NCBI RefSeq assembly: GCF_900101765.1
Contig: NZ_LT627735.1
Location: forward strand, 1,714,001 to 1,778,000
DNA length: 64,000 bases
Origin: Nonlabens sp. Hel1_33_55
GTDB lineage: Bacteria > Bacteroidota > Bacteroidia > Flavobacteriales > Flavobacteriaceae
Reading direction: 5' to 3'
Part shown: piece after piece, positions 54,219 through 62,115 of the stretch
Layout of the letters: each line of letters begins with the position of its first letter
Position numbering within the stretch: the stretch's first letter is position 1
Notes under the pieces: generated by a model
Seen by the model: the letters and a program-made list of their open reading frames with translations, nothing else
Databases searched by the model: none
Told to the model about the DNA's origin: nothing
Translations under genes and position numbers: made by a program

Positions 54219-55370
54219 TTACCCCAATATACCATGATGAATGGAAACTCCAGCCTTATTAAGCTTAGAAACGGCCTGGTGTAATGACTTGACAAGAATA
54301 GGATCTTGTTTCATATAATTCCACATCTCTTCAAAACAAAATGCTGCTAAAACTTCGTTTGCAAGAAATGGAATATACACATAGTGTTGCTTGTCCGTAG
54401 TAAAACAGTTGTATCCTTTCAATTCCTCTCTTAAAATGAGCAACTGTGTGATATAGTCAATTGCTCCTAAAGAAGTACCAGGATCGTTAATCGCTGGCGA
54501 TGATCCTTTAATGGCTACCTCAACAAGATGTTTGATTTCTGACTCATTCAACTCTAACGGTACTCTAGAATCAATAGAAACTTGACGGCTAAAATTATGG
54601 TCTTTGGAGTCCATTTTTTGCGAGGTTCTAATCAAGACCTCATCCTTTAAAACAAAAGTTCCTGGCAAATGAGTAACGTAAATATGACTTTTGGTTTTTT
54701 GAGCAAATTCTGCAAGATCCTTGACATCTGGTAACTGCAGATAACCACAATCATCAGTTCTGATTTCATTCCAACTCTCTAAATTTTCTGGAGTTGTTTT
54801 TTGGCTTCCTATAGCTTCTAAAGTTTTGAAATGCTTCATGTTTTTGTAGGATCGACCATAGCTTTTGCGCAATATGTAGTTCACGTGAATGGATTGTGAA
54901 ACACTGTGTATAAAATAAATGAACAAAAACACGCAAAAAATACTCAACATTACACCTAGAAAAGCACCTAATGGCGGAAACTCAAGGGCATTATCATTAC
55001 TGGCCGCAATGGACATTATCATGGAATAGATAATAGTACCACTGGTAAATCCTAATATGAGTTGGTGATGACGCTCTGATAGAATAAGCGGTATCAATCG
55101 AGGTGAATAGTTATTAATACTGCGGTTCAACACGTTCATGACCATCGTGTAACTAAAGATAGTCAATGTGAAAATTCCACCAATGATGAAAGCAAATATG
55201 AATTGTAGGTCACCTTTATCAGTAATCACGACACCTTCCATGAAATCAGGCAGCGCTTCACTATTAAAGGGAAAGCTAATTTGACCTATTGCCATTATAG
55301 CAAAAAATAGCGCTATGCCGGTAGGCAATAGCGCTATACTATTATAGATCTTTCTTAGAATCGATAGCAA
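54219..55370 (-). CDS. DUF2254 membrane protein in the rhodopsin operon
   Basis: 383 residues. Four hydrophobic segments in the first 150 residues, then a soluble domain containing C-G-Y-L-Q-L-P-D, the D-P-G-T-S-L-G-A-I-D-Y block and a C-terminal helix. The start is a TTG one base after the rhodopsin stop (TAG-T-TTG), so it should be translated from the same ribosomes. DUF2254 function is unknown; the position between an ion-pumping rhodopsin and the retinal gene suggests a role in ion balance. Confidence 0.88.
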   Translation of the reverse strand: MLSILRKIYNSIALLPTGIALFFAIMAIGQISFPFNSEALPDFMEGVVITDKGDLQFIFAFIIGGIFTLTIFSYTMVMNVLNRSINNYSPRLIPLILSERHHQLILGFTSGTIIYSMIMSIAASNDNALEFPPLGAFLGVMLSIFCVFLFIYFIHSVSQSIHVNYILRKSYGRSYKNMKHFKTLEAIGSQKTTPENLESWNEIRTDDCGYLQLPDVKDLAEFAQKTKSHIYVTHLPGTFVLKDEVLIRTSQKMDSKDHNFSRQVSIDSRVPLELNESEIKHLVEVAIKGSSPAINDPGTSLGAIDYITQLLILREELKGYNCFTTDKQHYVYIPFLANEVLAAFCFEEMWNYMKQDPILVKSLHQAVSKLNKAGVSIHHGILG

Positions 55371-55371
55371 A

Positions 55372-56196
55372 CTATGCGACTTTTTGGTCCAATCCTATGC
55401 GTCCCAAAGCTTGTTGAGCAGGAAGATAACCAGCCGCTGCAGATTGGTTCACAGCAATGTAAGTAATCATCAAACCATAAATCACCTTACTAGAGATATC
55501 TGCGATAGTAAACAGTAATTGTCTTACCACTACACCATCAGCACTGTTCATGAAATAAGGAACTAAATATGCGATAGGATAAAGTGTCCACGCAAACATC
55601 ATCAACCAGAATACTTTCATGATGGTAGAATTAGTACCACCTAGCATAGTTGCCTTTTGAGCTCCTATTTTCTTACCGACAATGAAATTCATGATTACAA
55701 AAAATACAGTACTTGCAGCTCCCCAATACATAAGGGCGCTCAAATCACTAACTTCATATAACTGTCCTACATAACCAGTAATGATCATACCCCAAGCTGC
55801 CAAAATTAGATAAGTAGCAGTTGAGAATAATTCTTTTCCTTTAAGGTTAAGAACAATCAATAGTTGGACAAGAAGACATGGAATAGTAGCCATCCAGTTT
55901 ACATAACGGTAACCGTTAGAAAAGGTAAGCTCTTGAAGTTGGTAGGTACCATCTGCGCTTACATAAGCAAATGCGTCTGTCCACATAGATGCCTGGCTGT
56001 TAAGAATCAATCCAGCAGATACCATAACGATACAAGATAAAGCTGTTGCGATTCTATACTTAGGCGCGACAAATTGTGATACGACTAGAAAGAATACAAG
56101 TGCAGCGAGATGTACGCCTACACCCATGGTAAATAGGTGGTCAATAAATTCAAATTGACCTACCGTATATTCAAAAAGGTTTTCAATATTGTTCAT
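55372..56196 (-). CDS. Microbial rhodopsin with NTQ motif (chloride-pump type)
   Basis: 274 residues, seven transmembrane helices. Helix C reads R97-Y-V-N100-W-M-A-T104-I-P-C-L-L-V-Q111, the N-T-Q motif of flavobacterial light-driven chloride pumps, not the D-T-E of proton pumps. Retinal binds K237 in helix G (D233-I-S-S-K237-V-I-Y-G). It should carry chloride inward. It is the first gene of an operon with DUF2254 and blh and is divergent from glgA. Confidence 0.95.
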   Translation of the reverse strand: MNNIENLFEYTVGQFEFIDHLFTMGVGVHLAALVFFLVVSQFVAPKYRIATALSCIVMVSAGLILNSQASMWTDAFAYVSADGTYQLQELTFSNGYRYVNWMATIPCLLVQLLIVLNLKGKELFSTATYLILAAWGMIITGYVGQLYEVSDLSALMYWGAASTVFFVIMNFIVGKKIGAQKATMLGGTNSTIMKVFWLMMFAWTLYPIAYLVPYFMNSADGVVVRQLLFTIADISSKVIYGLMITYIAVNQSAAAGYLPAQQALGRIGLDQKVA

Positions 56197-56576
56197 AGAG
56201 TAATTGTGTTAGTGAAGTTTAAAAATAACCGAGTAGGAAAAGCCCTCATGTGAAAGAATTATGAATTGGTAGATAATTAACTCATTGCAACACGTAAACT
56301 TTAGTATGAGTGTAAATACTAATTAAATCATTCAACAACATTCACTCAATACTATCCAGCACTGCCATTCGCTTAATCATTTTGAAAAATACCCATCCAA
56401 TGCACTCAAACTTCCATAAAACGGTTGATTCTGCTGATAACAGAAATTTCTTAAATAGTGTGTTTTCATATGAAAAAATAGAGAGCAGTTGAGCTGAAAC
56501 TATAGAATTGCTAAAACGTTATGAAGGTTTTTGACAAATCCACTATATTTAAGTCCACCTATTTAAACCAACCTGA
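56197..56576. promoter_or_regulatory. Divergent promoter region between ClR rhodopsin and glgA
   Basis: 380 AT-rich bases that must hold both promoters. I find no convincing full TTTG / TAnnTTTG pair in either direction and no palindrome copy. Confidence 0.4.
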
Positions 56577-57782
56577 ATGAAAGTTTTGTTCCTCACGCGG
56601 GAATTCCCTCCACACGTTTATGGAGGCGCTGGCGTACATGTAGAATATTTAGCAAGAGAACTTGCCCAGCTCATGGATGTTGAAGTCAGGTGTTTTGGTG
56701 ACCAGAATGTCGAGCAGGAAAATCCTAGTGTAGAAGGATATGACTATGAAGATACCGCTTTCGCGAAAGCGGATTCCCAACTAAAGGGATTGCTACAAAC
56801 GCTCTCTACCGGTGTTCACATGAACATTAAACCAGTCGATGCAGATGTCACCCATTGCCATACATGGTACTCGCATTTTGCTGGTATCATGGCAAAATTG
56901 TGCTACGGCACACCATTGGTAGTCACCACACATTCCCTTGAACCTTTACGCCCATGGAAACGTGATCAATTAGGTCGAGGTTATGACGCCTCTTCTTGGA
57001 TTGAAAGAACCGCCATCGAGATGGCTGATGGTATTATTGCTGTTTCCAAAGAAACCAAAGAGGACGTTCTCAAGTTTTTTGATGTGGATGAGAAGAAGAT
57101 CGAGGTCATCTACAACGGTATCGATCTCCAACAATATCAAAAAATAACCGATACCAGCGCCCTAGAAAAATATGGTGTCGATCCCAATAAACCTTTTGTT
57201 TTATTTGTAGGGCGTATCACAAAACAAAAAGGGATAATACATCTGGTGAATGCAATAAAATATATTGAGCCTGATACGCAAATCGTACTTTGCGCTGGCG
57301 CACCAGACACTAAAGAAATCGCTACCGAAATGGAGCAAGCGGTAGCAGCGGTAAAGAAAGATCGCGATAATGTGATCTGGATTGATGAGATGCTAGACAA
57401 ACCATCGATCATTCAATTTTACTCTCACGCTACGGTATTTTGCTGCCCATCCATTTACGAGCCCTTTGGAATCATCAACATAGAAGCCATGGCTTGTCAT
57501 ACTCCTGTTGTGGCGAGCGCCGTAGGCGGTATTAAAGAAGTGGTAGTCCATGGAGAAACTGGATTACTCATTCCAGTAAAACAGCAACAGGAAGCTCCTT
57601 TTGAACCAGTAGATCCAGACCAGTTTTCCAGAGATCTTGCAGACGGTATCAATAAAGTGGTCAACGACAAAAACCTACAGGAAAAAATGTCCATCGCTGG
57701 ACGCCAGCGTGTGGAAGAACACTTTGACTGGAAAGCCATTGCACAACAAACAGCAGACTTATATTCATCCCTTATAGCTTAA
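56577..57782 (+). CDS. glgA: Glycogen synthase-like glycosyltransferase, GT4 (GlgA/GlgM type)
   Basis: 401 residues. The N-terminus M-K-V-L-F-L-T-R-E-F-P-P-H-V-Y-G-G-A-G-V is typical of the actinobacterial-type GlgA family (GT4), not of the longer GT5 GlgA. The C-terminal half has the nucleotide-sugar site V-G-R-I-T-K-Q-K-G and the E-x7-E motif in Y-E-P-F-G-I-I-N-I-E-A. It uses ADP-glucose from GlgC, 4 bases downstream; the product could be glycogen or maltose-1-phosphate. The palindrome at 56755-56772 inserts T-A-F-A-K-A in the N-terminal domain. Confidence 0.9.
   Translation: MKVLFLTREFPPHVYGGAGVHVEYLARELAQLMDVEVRCFGDQNVEQENPSVEGYDYEDTAFAKADSQLKGLLQTLSTGVHMNIKPVDADVTHCHTWYSHFAGIMAKLCYGTPLVVTTHSLEPLRPWKRDQLGRGYDASSWIERTAIEMADGIIAVSKETKEDVLKFFDVDEKKIEVIYNGIDLQQYQKITDTSALEKYGVDPNKPFVLFVGRITKQKGIIHLVNAIKYIEPDTQIVLCAGAPDTKEIATEMEQAVAAVKKDRDNVIWIDEMLDKPSIIQFYSHATVFCCPSIYEPFGIINIEAMACHTPVVASAVGGIKEVVVHGETGLLIPVKQQQEAPFEPVDPDQFSRDLADGINKVVNDKNLQEKMSIAGRQRVEEHFDWKAIAQQTADLYSSLIA
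56755..56772. repeat. GCTTTCGCGAAAGC palindrome, copy 15 (in glgA)
   Basis: 18-bp perfect palindrome CCGCTTTCGCGAAAGCGG, read as T-A-F-A-K-A. Confidence 0.95.
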
Positions 57783-57786
57783 ACAC

Positions 57787-59055
57787 ATGATCAATAACGA
57801 GGTATTATCCATCATTCTAGGTGGCGGACAAGGAACAAGACTTTATCCATTAACTGAGTCACGCTCAAAACCAGCGGTTCCCATTGCCGGGAAATATCGT
57901 TTAGTGGATATTCCTATCTCCAACTGCATCAATAGTGATATAAAAAGAATGTATGTATTAACGCAGTTTAATAGTGCCTCGCTTAATAGGCACATTAAAA
58001 ACACATTCAGCTTTAGCTTTTTTAGTAGCGCTTTTGTGGATGTACTTGCAGCAGAACAAACGCCAGGAAACTCAGAATGGTTTCAAGGTACTGCAGATGC
58101 TGTTAGACAAAGTATGCATCACTTTACCCGTCATGATTTTGACTACTTCCTGATACTTTCAGGAGATCAATTGTATCAGACTGATTATAGTGATATGATC
58201 CAGGCGCATAAGGATAGTAAAGCAGATATTACACTGGCAACAATTCCTGTAAATGCTAAGGACGCGCCATCCTTTGGAATTCTTAAATCAAATGATCAGA
58301 ATCAGATTACATCCTTTATTGAGAAGCCCAAAACCGAGCTTCTTAAGGACTGGGCTAGTGAGGTTAGTGAGGATATGCAGAATGAAGGTCGCCATTATCT
58401 TGCGAGTATGGGTATATATATATTTAACAGGCAACTGCTCGTTGATTTAATGAATGAAGAAGGTACTGTTGATTTTGGTAAAGAAATTATTCCTCAAAAC
58501 ATTGATAAACTAAAAATACAGAGTTTTCAATATGAAGGCTACTGGACAGATATAGGTAACGTTGATTCCTTCTTTGAAGCTAACCTAGAGTTGACTGATG
58601 ATATTCCCAAGTTCAATCTCTTTGATAAGAAGTTACCCATTTATACTAGACCTAGAATGCTGCCTACAGCAAAGGTGTCTGACACACAAGTGGTAAAGTC
58701 CGTTATAGCAGATGGTTGCATCATCGCTGCCAAAAAGATTGAAAGATCTGTTATAGGGATTAGATCTAGAGTTGGAAAGGATTCTACCATAATCAGAACC
58801 TATATGATGGGAAGTGATTATTATGAATCTCTGGAAGAAGTGGAGAAAAATAATATTGAGATAATGCTTGGTATAGGTGAAAACTGCCACATTGAGAATG
58901 CCATCATAGACAAAAATTGTCGAATTGGAGATAATGTAACGATTAAAGGTGGTAGCCACCTAGACGATACAGAGACTGATAACTATGTGATCAAATCTGG
59001 AATAGTAGTGCTCAAAAAAGCTGCTGTGATTCCAAAAGGTTTTACGCTAGAATAG
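57787..59055 (+). CDS. glgC: Glucose-1-phosphate adenylyltransferase
   Basis: 422 residues. ATP + glucose-1-phosphate to ADP-glucose + PPi, the committed step of glycogen synthesis. Signature L-G-G-G-Q-G-T-R-L-Y-P-L-T near the N-terminus, K-P-A-V-P-I-A-G, W-F-Q-G-T-A-D-A-V-R and F-I-E-K-P-K; the C-terminal 120 residues form the left-handed beta-helix. Co-transcribed with glgA. Confidence 0.96.
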   Translation: MINNEVLSIILGGGQGTRLYPLTESRSKPAVPIAGKYRLVDIPISNCINSDIKRMYVLTQFNSASLNRHIKNTFSFSFFSSAFVDVLAAEQTPGNSEWFQGTADAVRQSMHHFTRHDFDYFLILSGDQLYQTDYSDMIQAHKDSKADITLATIPVNAKDAPSFGILKSNDQNQITSFIEKPKTELLKDWASEVSEDMQNEGRHYLASMGIYIFNRQLLVDLMNEEGTVDFGKEIIPQNIDKLKIQSFQYEGYWTDIGNVDSFFEANLELTDDIPKFNLFDKKLPIYTRPRMLPTAKVSDTQVVKSVIADGCIIAAKKIERSVIGIRSRVGKDSTIIRTYMMGSDYYESLEEVEKNNIEIMLGIGENCHIENAIIDKNCRIGDNVTIKGGSHLDDTETDNYVIKSGIVVLKKAAVIPKGFTLE

Positions 59056-59103
59056 CCAAAATAAATACAGGTTCAAAAAAATCTCAGTAAAATGGAATCT
59101 GGT

Positions 59104-59511
59104 TCATGTGAACCAGTCCATCCCTAAGAAGGATTCCAATTTTTCTGAAATTTTATCCTCAACGCCAAATTTCTTTTGTCTTCTCAAGAAACTCTTGAGA
59201 GAAATGAGATCAAAGCTTGAGGTAATTATATTGAATTTTGAATTATACTCTGTAAAAATGGGTGTTCTTAATTTCTTGTTGAAGATCTCGTGCAGATTGG
59301 TATGGCGATCATCCTCACATATTTTAGCATAAAGTGCTTTAACTGGTGCTTCATCGCCTTCAAGCACCTGAAGAAAATTACCGTCTTTATAAAGCAAGAT
59401 CCCTTTCATTCCAAAAAGGTTGTTACGTCTTTCTGATGAATGTAATACCTCTTGAATATCATTTTCGGTAAGGTCGTCGCTTGCTCGACTTATATAGGCA
59501 ACACTATACAT
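59104..59511 (-). CDS. Short BLUF-domain blue-light sensor 2
   Basis: 135 residues, a paralogue of the sensor at 52861. Y6 in V-A-Y-I-S-R-A-S, Q48 in N-F-L-Q-V-L-E-G, and an Asn pair (N30, N31) before M-K-G-I-L-L; the usual W-S-M is Y89-N-S. As in the first copy, Y-to-Q spacing is 42 residues and a tail of about 40 residues follows, with S-K-F-N-I-I-T-S-S-F-D-L. It converges with glgC and is divergent from the sodium-pump rhodopsin. Confidence 0.9.
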   Translation of the reverse strand: MYSVAYISRASDDLTENDIQEVLHSSERRNNLFGMKGILLYKDGNFLQVLEGDEAPVKALYAKICEDDRHTNLHEIFNKKLRTPIFTEYNSKFNIITSSFDLISLKSFLRRQKKFGVEDKISEKLESFLGMDWFT

Positions 59512-59756
59512 TAAATCGGTTTTGTTGAAGGTTATTACAAAGTAAGTAATATTTAACTAATGATAAAAGTTCTTTCAAAACTTCCTTTTTCTCTACCTGA
59601 GTAATCTTTAGAATTACAGCTTAAAAAGTCGGCTTATAATCTAGTTAATGAAATATGGTTGAAAAATTACTTATGATTTATTAATTATAAACTTTTCCTA
59701 TAAAGTGAACTTTCCTACAATTTAAAATTTATTTTTAAGGATCACCTTATAACTCT

Positions 59757-60605
59757 ATGACTATGCAACAATTAGGAAATGCAAATTTTGAAAATTACAT
59801 AGGCGCCACTGAAGGATTTTCAGAGATGGCCTATCAAATGACCTCACATGTCCTCACATTGGGATATGCAGTAATGCTGGCAGGACTACTCTACTTTGTA
59901 CTAACCATTAAAAATGTCGATAAAAAATTCCAGATGTCAAATATTTTGTCCGGAGTGGTAATGGTGTCTGCATTTTTACTGTTGTACGTACAAGCAGGAA
60001 ATTGGACAGATAGCTTCACATTTGATATGGATCGAGGCAAATATTTCTTAAGTCCTGGAGCTGACCTTTTCAATAATGGATACCGTTATCTCAACTGGCT
60101 TATTGATGTACCTATGCTTCTTTTTCAAATTCTCTTTGTGGTGAAACTAACAACCTCAAAAGTATCAACAGTTCGTAATTGGTTCTGGTTCTCTGGCGCC
60201 ATGATGATTATAACCGGATATATAGGCCAATACTATGAGGTTTCAAATCCGACACTTTTCTTTATTTGGGGAGCCGTTTCCACCGTGTTCTTTTTCCACA
60301 TTCTTTATTTGATGCATAAAGTCATCAAACAAGGAAAAGAAGGAATACCACCTAAGGCACAAAAGATTTTGGGTCATATCTGGACCATCTTTCTTGTCTC
60401 TTGGTTCTTGTACCCAGGCGCTTATTTAATGCCTTATTTAGGTGGATTTGATGGATTCCTTTTTAATGAATCTGGAGTAGTAGGCCGCCAAATCACCTAT
60501 ACCATTGCAGATGTAAGCTCTAAAGTTATTTATGGTGTATTGCTAGGTCACCTAGCTGTGACACTTAGTAGACATCATGCGCACAACACAGAAACTGTTG
60601 ATTAA
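59757..60605 (+). CDS. Light-driven sodium-pump rhodopsin (NDQ, KR2-like)
   Basis: 282 residues from the ATG at 59757; an ATG two codons later is also possible. Helix C reads R110-Y-L-N113-W-L-I-D117-V-P-M-L-L-F-Q124, the N-D-Q motif of sodium pumps. K256 in A-D252-V-S-S-K-V-I-Y-G binds retinal. The N-terminal N-A-N-F-E-N-Y-I-G helix that caps the channel in KR2 and His31 at the protomer interface are present. It should export Na+ (or H+ when Na+ is lacking). A strong terminator follows. Confidence 0.97.
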   Translation: MTMQQLGNANFENYIGATEGFSEMAYQMTSHVLTLGYAVMLAGLLYFVLTIKNVDKKFQMSNILSGVVMVSAFLLLYVQAGNWTDSFTFDMDRGKYFLSPGADLFNNGYRYLNWLIDVPMLLFQILFVVKLTTSKVSTVRNWFWFSGAMMIITGYIGQYYEVSNPTLFFIWGAVSTVFFFHILYLMHKVIKQGKEGIPPKAQKILGHIWTIFLVSWFLYPGAYLMPYLGGFDGFLFNESGVVGRQITYTIADVSSKVIYGVLLGHLAVTLSRHHAHNTETVD

Positions 60606-60624
60606 TATAAAATCACTAAAATCT

Positions 60625-60656
60625 AAAAATGCCGTTCTTCAAGGAACGGCATTTTT
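60625..60656. terminator. Bidirectional terminator after the sodium-pump gene
   Basis: AAAAATGCCGTTC (60625-60637), a 6-base loop and GAACGGCATTTTT (60644-60656): a perfect 13-bp stem with A-run and T-run. Confidence 0.95.
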
Positions 60657-60680
60657 TTATGTAACATGTTGATGTTATTA

Positions 60681-60696
60681 CGCTTTCGCGAAAGCG
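60681..60696. repeat. GCTTTCGCGAAAGC palindrome, copy 16 (intergenic)
   Basis: 16-bp perfect palindrome between the terminator and the converging efflux gene. Confidence 0.95.
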
Positions 60697-60711
60697 AATT
60701 AAATCAACCAC

Positions 60712-62115
60712 TTATTGCCATCCACCACCTAGCGCCTGATATAGATCCACGATGGATTGCAATTGATTATTTCTTGCAGAAATCACGTCCAGACTGGAGT
60801 TGAGTTGGTTCTCTCTAGCGCGCAACACCTCAATGTAGTTTACCAGACCATTGTCCAGCAATTCTTCAGAATACTGGGTTGCGAGCGCATAAGCTTCAAA
60901 CTCTTTTTGTTTGACATCCTTACGATCTGTGGATGCCTCATAATTGAATAGCGCGTCAGAGACTTCTCTACCAGCAACTAGTAATGCTTGTTTGAAATCC
61001 AGTTTGCTTTGCTCCTGCTGTGCTTGTGCCACCTCATACTGAGTGCGTATCTCACGCTGATTAAAAATAGGCTGCGTCAAACCGCCTACAAGAGTTGCAA
61101 ATAAGGAACTGGTACTGAATAGTTTGTCAAAATCCAAACTCTGCAAACCACCATTTGCGGTTACCGTGAGTGATGGATAGAACCTACTGCGCGCGACGTT
61201 TGTTAATTCAAAAGCGTTGATCAAACTATATTCTGCAGAGATCACATCTGGTCTATTAGCAAGCAATTGTGATGGAACACCAGTTTTTAAATCAGATGTG
61301 ATCTCTTGGTTATCCAGCGATCCACGAGATATTGCTTGGGCATTATTGCCCAACAAAACCGACAGGCTATTTTCCAATAATCGACGTTGATTATTCAAAT
61401 CAATCAATATGGCTTGGGCGGTGTATAACTGTGCTTCGGTTTGCTTGACGCCTACTGCGGTAACTATACCAGCTTCTTTAAGAGCTTCTGTAGTCTCCAG
61501 AGCTCTGGATCTTGTGGTGACGGTTTCATCAGTAATCCTTACCTGTTCATCTAGCGAGAGTAATTGATAATAGATTGAGGCGATATTTGCCACTAACGTA
61601 CTTTTTACAGCTTTATGAGCCGCTACGCTTTGAAGGTAAGTCGCCTCTGCAGCTCTCTTGTTGCTGCGTATCTTTCCCCAAATATCTGCTTCCCAAGAAA
61701 GGCCACCACTTAGCTGATACTGATTGAGCGTACTAAACTGACCACCAAACTGGCTGTTTTCAGACAACTCTGATCTAGAGTATTGAGCAGTCGCATCAAT
61801 GGATGGTAAATACCTTGCTTTGCCCTGCTTAAGCAACGCCTCAGAAATAAGAATTTGCTGTATAGCGATTCTAATGTCATTATTATTCTTTAGACCTTCT
61901 TCAATATACCCTTGCAATTGAGGGTCTGTAAAAAGCTCCTTGTAAGATACGGTCGCTAACGAGAGACTGTCTGCCGGTAGTTGATCTGTACGGTAATAAT
62001 CTGCTGTGATGACTTCTTCCTCAGGTCGCACATATTCTTTTGCACTAAAACATGATATCAACACAAAAGGTATACTCGCAAGAATGAGATATTTAAAAAC
62101 TATGCTCTTGTTCAT
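60712..62115 (-). CDS. NodT-family outer-membrane efflux lipoprotein
   Basis: 467 residues. Lipobox F-V-L-I-S-C near residue 22, then two TolC-type repeats with long helices and the Y-x-R-P-E-E start typical of OprM/NodT. It forms the outer-membrane channel of the RND pump encoded just upstream, whose stop it overlaps by 4 bases. Confidence 0.95.
   Translation of the reverse strand: MNKSIVFKYLILASIPFVLISCFSAKEYVRPEEEVITADYYRTDQLPADSLSLATVSYKELFTDPQLQGYIEEGLKNNNDIRIAIQQILISEALLKQGKARYLPSIDATAQYSRSELSENSQFGGQFSTLNQYQLSGGLSWEADIWGKIRSNKRAAEATYLQSVAAHKAVKSTLVANIASIYYQLLSLDEQVRITDETVTTRSRALETTEALKEAGIVTAVGVKQTEAQLYTAQAILIDLNNQRRLLENSLSVLLGNNAQAISRGSLDNQEITSDLKTGVPSQLLANRPDVISAEYSLINAFELTNVARSRFYPSLTVTANGGLQSLDFDKLFSTSSLFATLVGGLTQPIFNQREIRTQYEVAQAQQEQSKLDFKQALLVAGREVSDALFNYEASTDRKDVKQKEFEAYALATQYSEELLDNGLVNYIEVLRARENQLNSSLDVISARNNQLQSIVDLYQALGGGWQ

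Noticed and set aside
55372..56196. First rhodopsin as a proton pump
   Set aside because: Helix C has Asn, Thr and Gln where proton pumps have Asp, Thr and Glu.
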